A DNA stretch of 19,145 bases from JBDHXE01 sp039810525. Its GTDB lineage: Bacteria; Bacteroidota; Ignavibacteria; Kapaibacteriales; UBA2268. The stretch covers positions 1-19,145 of the forward strand of contig JBDHXE010000027.1 of the NCBI GenBank assembly GCA_039810525.1. The letters are read 5' to 3'. The notes below the pieces were generated by a model. It made no database searches, was not told the origin of the DNA, and saw nothing but the letters and a program-made list of their open reading frames with translations. Every line of letters starts with the position of its first letter. The first letter of the stretch is position 1. Made by a program: the position numbers and the translations under genes. Positions 7,658 through 14,335 of the stretch are shown in pieces.

Positions 7658-8689
7658 TTATTTTTTATTTAATATATCATTCAATCTTCTTTCTTTTCTA
7701 CCTTCTTTTGATTTGCTATGGTAGGCATAGCTAGCAATTAATGGTAATGCTATGGTAATTTCTGAATATACCATTTGCTCATAATTAGTTTCTACTTTGC
7801 CCCAAGAGCTAGCTTCTTTAAGTGTAGAGCCTGATAATGCTCCGTCTCTTTCATCTGCAACTGTAATCTGAACTGCATATTTGTGCATATCTGCGTCTAT
7901 GCCAAGTACTTCGGCAGCAACTACCACATCTTGGATAAAATTCTTAGGTACCCCACCACCTAGCATAAATATTCCTGAAGTGCCGATTTCAATTTTTGTT
8001 TTGGTCAATTCTAGAAAATCTTTGGCTGAATCAATAGATACTGTATCGCCTTTTGTATTATATTGATGGTGAACTAGACCAAATCCAGCTGATGAATCAG
8101 AAAATGCAGGACAGAAAATAGGTATGCCTTTTTCGTAAGCTGTTCTAACAATCGAGTCTTGTCCTTTATTATTATCTACTAGATATTTGCCCATTGCTTC
8201 GATGAATTCTCTTGAACTATAAGGACGTGGAGATAAGGAATTAGCAATCTCTGCAATTGTCATATCGCAGACTCTTAGGTCTTCTTCATCAATATATGTA
8301 TCATAGATACGATCTATCATAAGTTCTCTTAATTCATTATCATCAACGAATTGGGAGCCTTGGTAATGTTTGTATCCAAGAGCTTCGAAAAAGTCTTGAT
8401 CTACTATATTAGCTCCTGTAGATACAATTGCATCTATCATATTATTTTTTAATAAATCAACTATTATGGATTTCATTCCTGCACTTATTAGTGAACCAGC
8501 AAGAGTGAAATATACAAGACAGTCTTTATCTTGTAGCATCATTTCGTATATTTTTGATGCTCTATAGAGGTTGCGAGCTTGAAAAGCTGTATCACCCATT
8601 TGATTTACAATATTAGTAGTATCAAATGATTTAATATCAATGTGTTTAATAATTTTATCTTTTTGGAGATAATTGTTTTTTTCTGACAT
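7658..8689 (-). CDS. Deoxyhypusine synthase-family protein (bacterial, substrate unknown)
   Basis: The 343-residue protein is a homologue of deoxyhypusine synthase, an NAD-dependent enzyme that transfers the aminobutyl group of spermidine. Matching segments are VSTGANIVDQDF at 89-100 (nucleotide site), GIPIFCPAFSDSSAGFGL at 188-205, MLGGGVPKNFIQD at 242-254, and EASSWGKVE at 292-300, where K298 aligns with the lysine that forms the enzyme-imine intermediate in the human protein. The human KHHI segment reads KNFI here, as I recall for other bacterial members. Bacteria have no eIF5A, so the real product is not deoxyhypusine on eIF5A; some bacterial relatives make homospermidine. No other polyamine gene is in the window. 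The gene is 27 bp after a rhomboid-like gene and abuts the NrnA-like gene. It may be soluble and tetrameric like its relatives. Confidence 0.87.
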   Translation of the reverse strand: MSEKNNYLQKDKIIKHIDIKSFDTTNIVNQMGDTAFQARNLYRASKIYEMMLQDKDCLVYFTLAGSLISAGMKSIIVDLLKNNMIDAIVSTGANIVDQDFFEALGYKHYQGSQFVDDNELRELMIDRIYDTYIDEEDLRVCDMTIAEIANSLSPRPYSSREFIEAMGKYLVDNNKGQDSIVRTAYEKGIPIFCPAFSDSSAGFGLVHHQYNTKGDTVSIDSAKDFLELTKTKIEIGTSGIFMLGGGVPKNFIQDVVVAAEVLGIDADMHKYAVQITVADERDGALSGSTLKEASSWGKVETNYEQMVYSEITIALPLIASYAYHSKSKEGRKERRLNDILNKK

Positions 8690-8716
8690 AGTTTACTCGA
8701 TTAAATGATTTTAAAA

Positions 8717-9616
8717 TTATAGTTGTTTGGAATAAAAATAAAGGAATTTTTTTTCTGAAACTGTAAGTGAGCTTTCGCCTTGATCATTGATTTTATCAAG
8801 AATGGAATTAAGTCTATCTTCGTTTATTTGTGGATCATTTGAGATACCTTGTGAAGTAAAATCGTATGATTCATTATAGTCAGTATTATATTCTTGGTTT
8901 AATTTTTCTGCATTATAAAGGTAGCTTGCGTTTTTCTCTTTGATAGTAGATAAGTATTCTAAGTTGGTTTCGTCAAGTAATTGGCGGTGGTCTTTAATGT
9001 AATTAATAGAGCTATCTTTGCTTTCGGTATAAATTTTAATTTGAAAATATACTAGTAATGATGAAGTAACTCCATATATAAAGGATGTAAGCGTGTCGAG
9101 TGCTACTGAATAATCATTAAGGCCATACATTATCATTTTGGTAGCAATCCAAAGCATTAAAAAGAGTAGTGTAGTAGGTATTACATATATTCTTTTTCTA
9201 TAAATGTTAATAGATGATTTTGGCTTCAACATTAGATATAGAGTAATTACAAAAAAGGAAATGCTATCTAATCCTGAATATGAGAAGCTGGAATTCCAAA
9301 AGAGTAGTGTAACTAAGCAACCTAAAATTAGATTGAGAATAAGCAGCCAAATTGAATATCTTATAGAGCCAACTAAGTTTTCTAATTTCCCTGAAAAAAA
9401 GTGAAATGCAAAAGCAAATAAGATAAAGCTATCAAATGTATGTATAGATATTGGAAATGTAAGTATCTTCCATAAATCGAGCCTTTCTAGTATGATCTTG
9501 GGCTGCAGACTCAACATTGGTACAAATGTATAATTTGTAATAACATTGACAATATATGCTATTGATATTATTACAAGGAAGAATTTAGAAAAATTTATAT
9601 TTTTAATTAAAAACAT
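8717..9616 (-). CDS. Rhomboid-like integral membrane protein lacking the catalytic motif
   Basis: The 299-residue protein has about six membrane segments (near residues 8-28, 60-75, 88-107, 117-131, 143-161 and 172-192), then a roughly 100-residue polar tail. The layout of the first third (PMLSLQPKIILERLDLWKIL, then HTFDSFILFAFAFHFFSGKLE) resembles rhomboid and derlin-like proteins, where a loop with a conserved W-K-I-L-T leads into the second helix. The GxSG serine site expected in the fourth helix is absent; the region reads SYSGLDSIS. No matching histidine site is clear. The tail ends in ILDKINDQGESSLTVSEKKFL (272-292), a short motif often found at the C-terminus of bacterial rhomboid-family proteins. 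I read it as a proteolytically inactive rhomboid relative, function unknown. It lies between nuoE and the deoxyhypusine-synthase-like gene with small gaps on both sides. Confidence 0.6.
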   Translation of the reverse strand: MFLIKNINFSKFFLVIISIAYIVNVITNYTFVPMLSLQPKIILERLDLWKILTFPISIHTFDSFILFAFAFHFFSGKLENLVGSIRYSIWLLILNLILGCLVTLLFWNSSFSYSGLDSISFFVITLYLMLKPKSSINIYRKRIYVIPTTLLFLMLWIATKMIMYGLNDYSVALDTLTSFIYGVTSSLLVYFQIKIYTESKDSSINYIKDHRQLLDETNLEYLSTIKEKNASYLYNAEKLNQEYNTDYNESYDFTSQGISNDPQINEDRLNSILDKINDQGESSLTVSEKKFLYFYSKQL

Positions 9617-9669
9617 TTTTATCTCATAATTTACATTATATAGACAATTTTAAAATAGAAAAGTAACAA

Positions 9670-10146
9670 TTAATTTCTAAAATTATTAATGAGTTTGTCA
9701 AATTCTTCTATAGTTAAATTTTCATAAAAATCTTCATTGATGGCAATCATAGGCGCACCACCGCAGGCTCCCATACATTCAACTTCTTCAAGTGAGAATC
9801 TATCGTCATCAGTTTTTTGATTATTACCAATACCTAACAATTCTTGAGCGCGAGTATATAGTGCTTCACCACCTCTTAACATACAAGATATGTTAGTACA
9901 TACTTGTACGTGATATTTTCCCATTGGTTTCTTAAAATACATTGTATAGAAAGAAGCTACACCTTGTATATGAACTAATGGTAATTCTAATAATTTAGAA
10001 ATATATTGCATTACTTCAATCGAAAGCCAACCCCATTTGTGCTGAGCCATCCATAAAATTGGCATTAGTGCCGCTTTCTTTTCGGGGTATTTTGCAATAT
10101 GTTTTGCAACTTCTTTTAATTCTTCGTCATTAAACTCTATCTGCAT
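9670..10146 (-). CDS. nuoE: NADH-quinone oxidoreductase subunit E (24-kDa, 2Fe-2S)
   Basis: The protein has an N-terminal helical bundle (about 1-70, with LPILWMAQHKWGWLS-type sequence) and a thioredoxin-like ferredoxin domain that binds one 2Fe-2S cluster through C83 and C88 (VCTNISC) and C124 and C128 (CMGAC). All four cysteines are present. In complex I this subunit sits beside NuoF in the NADH-oxidising arm. The 158-residue length is normal for NuoE. It is unusual that no nuoD, nuoF or nuoG is adjacent: its neighbours are hpnD (55 bp upstream) and a rhomboid-like gene. Related subunits also serve NAD-dependent formate dehydrogenases and electron-bifurcating hydrogenases, so membership in complex I is likely but not proven here. 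Confidence 0.93.
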   Translation of the reverse strand: MQIEFNDEELKEVAKHIAKYPEKKAALMPILWMAQHKWGWLSIEVMQYISKLLELPLVHIQGVASFYTMYFKKPMGKYHVQVCTNISCMLRGGEALYTRAQELLGIGNNQKTDDDRFSLEEVECMGACGGAPMIAINEDFYENLTIEEFDKLINNFRN

Positions 10147-10201
10147 TTTTCTTTCTTTGATAATTATTAAAAATATTAAACAAAAATAGTAAATTTTTGC
10201 A

Positions 10202-11110
10202 TTATTTGTCTTTATCTTTTAAAAATCTTTGAACAAACATCTTCATTGAAAGCCAATATTTGACTGTAAGCATTACTTTATGCAATGTAGCTACTCTAAT
10301 TTTTTGTTGATAAACATTATATTTTTTTAATTCAATTTTTTCTAATAGTCTATAATATATAGCGTCCATTATTTCTGCGGCAATTATTGTTGGTTTTTCG
10401 TCTGGTCTTAGATAAGTCCTTGCTTTGTGGAAGTATTCGCGTGCTCTTCCTGTTTGGAATCGCATTAGCTCCACGAAATTATCGTTATAAATACCTCTTT
10501 TAAGCTCTTCTTCTGAGTAGTCAAATTTTATTAGATCTTCTTTTGGTATATATATATACCCTCTTTCGCTATCTACAGCTATATCGCGAAGTATGTTGGT
10601 AAGCTGTAGAGCATACCCTAGATTGATAGCATAATTTTTGGTTTCTTCGTATTTGTACCCAAAAATTTCTATACTTATAAGCCCTACTACGCTTGCTACC
10701 GAATAGCAATAATCTTTTAGCTCGTCGAATGTATCGTATTGGTATTTTATTAGATCTCTTCTTACACCATCAATTAATGTATGGAAATATTGTTTAGGTA
10801 TATCGAATCTTTGTATGAGTTTGCTAAATTGCTTCATATAATAAGAGTCGTTGTTGCCTTCATATACATTGTCAATTTCTTTTTCCCACCATGCTAATCT
10901 TTCTAATTTTTTTATTACAGATTTGCTATTTATATTAGGTGTACCATCTACTATATCATCAATATAGCTACAGAAGGCATATATAGAGGTGATAGCTGAT
11001 CTCTCTTCTTTGGGTAGCAAACTAAATGAATAGACAAAATTGGATTTGTGTACAATTGGAGGTTGCACTTTCTCGTGTATTGCCAAATCATTTTGTGTAA
11101 TAATTTCCAT
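10202..11110 (-). CDS. hpnD: Squalene/phytoene synthase family protein, HpnD-type
   Basis: This is a head-to-head prenyltransferase of the squalene/phytoene synthase family, all-alpha and 302 residues long. The two Asp-rich Mg-diphosphate sites are intact: DDIVD at 51-55 and RDIAVD at 175-180 within LTNILRDIAVDSERGYIYIP, and the YCYSVASVVG helix is at 134-143. The NILRDI form matches HpnD and CrtB rather than HpnC. HpnD makes presqualene diphosphate from two farnesyl diphosphates, HpnC converts it to hydroxysqualene, and HpnE reduces that to squalene. The gene for an HpnC-type protein lies one nucleotide upstream, which favours HpnD over a carotenoid phytoene synthase. HpnE and squalene cyclase are not in the window. 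The product probably feeds hopanoids or other squalene-derived lipids. Confidence 0.82.
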   Translation of the reverse strand: MEIITQNDLAIHEKVQPPIVHKSNFVYSFSLLPKEERSAITSIYAFCSYIDDIVDGTPNINSKSVIKKLERLAWWEKEIDNVYEGNNDSYYMKQFSKLIQRFDIPKQYFHTLIDGVRRDLIKYQYDTFDELKDYCYSVASVVGLISIEIFGYKYEETKNYAINLGYALQLTNILRDIAVDSERGYIYIPKEDLIKFDYSEEELKRGIYNDNFVELMRFQTGRAREYFHKARTYLRPDEKPTIIAAEIMDAIYYRLLEKIELKKYNVYQQKIRVATLHKVMLTVKYWLSMKMFVQRFLKDKDK

Positions 11111-11111
11111 A

Positions 11112-12026
11112 TTATAAAATATTTATTTTAAATAATTTTAATATTAATTCAAATTTAGTAATTTTTGGTCTAATTTTCAAAATTTTATTTTCTAACTTCT
11201 TTATTTTAGCAAAGATAGTTGTACCTCCTATTATTATAGCTGCAAGTTCTAATTTTAATCTACTATTTTTAATATTCTTGGTTATTGACTTTCCATTATC
11301 AAAAATATTCTTTGTGTAATCATAAATTTCATTCAATAGTTTATTTACATTTTCAATTTCACCAATTAGGCAATTATCTTCAAATTTTAACTTATATTTT
11401 TCTAAGATTTCAATAGGAATATAGCATCTTCCTATTTGGAAGTCTTGCGACAAATCTTGCCAAAAATTAATTAGTTGCAGACCTGTGCATATCCTATCAG
11501 ATAGTATTTTATTTTCTTTGTCATATTCACCAAAAAGCCTAAGGATCAACTCACCTACTGGGTTGGCAGATTGGTTACAATACGATATTACATCGCTCCA
11601 AGTATTGGGTGGCTGAAATTGTACATCCTTCTTGAATGCTTGTATCAAATCTATTAGTGGCTCTATTGGAATTTCAAATGTATTAATTGTATCTTTGAGT
11701 GCTAATAGTATTGGATTATTGATATTATTACTATTTATTATATGATAAATACTATTTTCTAATTGAATTAGAATTGATAACTTTTGATTTTCTTCTATTA
11801 TATCCTCATCTGCAATATCGTCAGCTAAACGGCTAAAAGCATATATAGAGTAAAAATACTTTCTTAATTTTTGGGGGACTAAAATAGAACCTACGGGGAA
11901 GTTTTCATAGTGTTTTTTGGCTATTTGTTCGCAATATTCATAGCTATATTCTAAATTGATATAGTTTCTATTTTCAATAAACAAATTTGATAGTTCTGTA
12001 ATATTATAGTTTTGGTATATATTCAA
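11112..12026 (-). CDS. hpnC: Squalene synthase HpnC-type protein, TTG start
   Basis: The 304-residue family member has its first Asp-rich motif as LADDIADED (D69, D70, D73) and the second as NFWQDLSQDFQIGRCYIP (D191, D195). The ADDIADE and NFWQD wording, together with SANPVGEL at 153-160, is typical of HpnC, which turns presqualene diphosphate into hydroxysqualene. The reading frame opens only just after the upstream kinase stop codon, and there is no ATG in the first 60 codons. The conserved YCEQIAKKHYENFPVGS segment (31-47) must be included, so the TTG at 12026 is the best start. It lies three nucleotides after the kinase TAA with no Shine-Dalgarno sequence, suggesting translation by re-initiation. 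It is followed by the HpnD-type gene with a 1-nt gap. Confidence 0.82.
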   Translation of the reverse strand: MNIYQNYNITELSNLFIENRNYINLEYSYEYCEQIAKKHYENFPVGSILVPQKLRKYFYSIYAFSRLADDIADEDIIEENQKLSILIQLENSIYHIINSNNINNPILLALKDTINTFEIPIEPLIDLIQAFKKDVQFQPPNTWSDVISYCNQSANPVGELILRLFGEYDKENKILSDRICTGLQLINFWQDLSQDFQIGRCYIPIEILEKYKLKFEDNCLIGEIENVNKLLNEIYDYTKNIFDNGKSITKNIKNSRLKLELAAIIIGGTTIFAKIKKLENKILKIRPKITKFELILKLFKINIL

Positions 12027-12029
12027 GGG

Positions 12030-14282
12030 TTAAACGTTTTTGTTGATAGTAAAACTAAATTTAGAACCTTGATTGATATAGCTTTCAACATATATTTCTT
12101 CGTTCATAATATCAATAAAATTTTTACATAATAGCATACCTAATCCTGTGCCTTTATCGCTATTGGCGGTATTTCCTGAATGGTTTGTAGTTTCGTAGAA
12201 TAACATATTGAGGGTATTGCTATCTATTCCTATACCATAGTCTTGTATTGCTAATACAACTTTATCTACTCTACTATTATTATCTATAATTATATCTATA
12301 ACGGAGTTGCTTTTTGAGAATTTGATTGCATTTGATAGAATGTTTCTGAAAATCACTTCAAGCATATTCTTATCTGTTTTGACAATTATATTGCTGTTAC
12401 CAAAAATTCTTAAATTAATTGATTTTTGAGTTAAATTGGTATCTGATAATTTTATTATATTATCTATTGAATCATATAGATTAAATACTTCTGGCTCGAA
12501 TGATATTTGATTGGATTGTGATTTTGACCATAATAGCACATTTTCAATGAGACAACTAATTGAATTGATTGTATTATTAGTTTTGTTGAAATATGAGATA
12601 ATTTCTTGTTCGCTCATCATTTTGAAGTAATTTTTGAGCAAATCTATTATCATTTTAATAGAATGTAATGGATTTTTGATATCATGAGTAATTACAGATA
12701 AAAACTTTTCTTTGGTAGCAATTGTGCTTTTTAATTCCATTTCTGATTTGTTAAGTTCAGAATTGACTCGGGTGAGGTCTTCCATTTTATTACTCAATTT
12801 TTGATTTAGCTCTTGAAGTGAATTCATCGCTTCTTCTAATTGATTAGTTCTATTTGAAATGATTGTTTTGATATCTTTGTTTAGATTTTGTATTTCTAAT
12901 TCTTTCGAAATTAATGTCGAAATATCTATCAAAAGCAATACATAAGTGTTATTCTTTTTAATATTTATATTAAAGCTATTTAATAAGTAATGGGCATTCA
13001 AATCATCTATATAAATTTTAAAATTTTCTAATTTTATTTCTTCATTTACTAATATTTCTTTTGAAATTTTTGCTATGTTATGCATAAAATATTCAATTGT
13101 AATTGCCTCTCTCTTATATTTATCAATTAGGGGCTGGAATCTTTTGTGATAATCAATTAAATTACCATTCTGATCGAAAGTGATTATTTCAATTGGTGAT
13201 AATGATATTATTTTTTGTATATATGTTTGTAAGCTTTGGTTTACTATATATGAGTTATTAGCTGAGCTATAGAAGTAGTTAAGAAAAATAATAATCAATA
13301 TTATTATAAGTAAAGCCCCACCAATTAATATAGGTAATTGAGCTCTAAATGGTTTATTGATTAATTCGTTGGGAATGATTAGGGTTGTTGCGAATTGATT
13401 TTCAATATTGGAATTAATAACAAAATATTCTATATTGCCAATTTTGAGGTTTGTTTGTATAAATGTGGTATCAGAGACTGTGCTAAATAGCTCGTTAATT
13501 TCCATTTTATGCTTATTAATAAATTCTTCATTACTAGTGTAAATAGTATTTTGCGAGTATATTTTTCTAAATATAAAGGTAACATACTTACTGATTTTCA
13601 TAGATTTAAACAAAATATTAAAGTCACTTTTGAAGAGATCTATTGTAGAAATGCCAATAATAGTTTTATTGTCGTTATATATAGGCATACCTAGGGTTAT
13701 CATTGATTGGTTAGTAAAGAGGGTATCATTATAATAATCAGTCCAATAGTAATTTTCTAATAATGGCGAGTTTCTATCCCAGCTAAAGGGCAAGATAAAT
13801 GTAAACCAATATTGATTATGGTAATTGTATTCTTCGGAGTTGTAAACATCTGTAATCTTAATAGAATCATGGTCCTTGTATGCCCAGTATCCGTAGAATT
13901 TTTTGTTGTCTACTTTGTAAGGCTCAAACCAATACCCTACACCGTACCCCCAACCAAGATTAGAAGCTGTAATTTTTAAATTTGAATTGATATTTTCTAT
14001 AAACTCTTCTTTGTTATCAATATTTTTTTTATATTGATTAAAATGAAATTCTACTTCACTATTAAAAATTTTCAACATATTTTGGAATGAAGTAAGAAAA
14101 TTATAAGACTTGCTATATAATTCTAGATTATAACCTTTTATTTTATTTAATTCGTTTTCATAATTTAATCTTTGAATATATATACTAATCAATATTGTAA
14201 CTATTATCAAAGTAATAGTAATTGCGCTAATCCAAATAGCAATAGTATTTTTGTTAGCTTTATTAAGATTAAATATATTCAT
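12030..14282 (-). CDS. Membrane sensor histidine kinase with extracytoplasmic Cache domain and PAS-like domain
   Basis: The 750 residues are arranged as: membrane helix at about 14-36; periplasmic Cache-type sensor at about 40-312, with the typical YYWTDYYN (178-185) and ITLGMPIYNDNKTIIGIS (195-212) pieces; second membrane helix at about 315-337; PAS-like domain at about 350-455; a helical, probably coiled-coil stretch at about 458-520; then the kinase core. The phospho-acceptor is H533 in ITHDIKNPLH. The ATPase domain shows the N box NILSNAIKFS (647-656), the DYGIGI box (681-686) and the GTGLG box (711-715), so the kinase looks active. Cache domains bind small extracellular ligands such as organic acids. 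No receiver domain is fused, and no regulator gene is adjacent; a single-domain regulator ends the same gene run. hpnC starts three nucleotides after its stop codon. Confidence 0.93.
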   Translation of the reverse strand: MNIFNLNKANKNTIAIWISAITITLIIVTILISIYIQRLNYENELNKIKGYNLELYSKSYNFLTSFQNMLKIFNSEVEFHFNQYKKNIDNKEEFIENINSNLKITASNLGWGYGVGYWFEPYKVDNKKFYGYWAYKDHDSIKITDVYNSEEYNYHNQYWFTFILPFSWDRNSPLLENYYWTDYYNDTLFTNQSMITLGMPIYNDNKTIIGISTIDLFKSDFNILFKSMKISKYVTFIFRKIYSQNTIYTSNEEFINKHKMEINELFSTVSDTTFIQTNLKIGNIEYFVINSNIENQFATTLIIPNELINKPFRAQLPILIGGALLIIILIIIFLNYFYSSANNSYIVNQSLQTYIQKIISLSPIEIITFDQNGNLIDYHKRFQPLIDKYKREAITIEYFMHNIAKISKEILVNEEIKLENFKIYIDDLNAHYLLNSFNINIKKNNTYVLLLIDISTLISKELEIQNLNKDIKTIISNRTNQLEEAMNSLQELNQKLSNKMEDLTRVNSELNKSEMELKSTIATKEKFLSVITHDIKNPLHSIKMIIDLLKNYFKMMSEQEIISYFNKTNNTINSISCLIENVLLWSKSQSNQISFEPEVFNLYDSIDNIIKLSDTNLTQKSINLRIFGNSNIIVKTDKNMLEVIFRNILSNAIKFSKSNSVIDIIIDNNSRVDKVVLAIQDYGIGIDSNTLNMLFYETTNHSGNTANSDKGTGLGMLLCKNFIDIMNEEIYVESYINQGSKFSFTINKNV

Positions 14283-14335
14283 AATTATATTAAATTAAAA
14301 TTCTAATTTAGCCAATAGTTTTCTAAAAAACAAAT

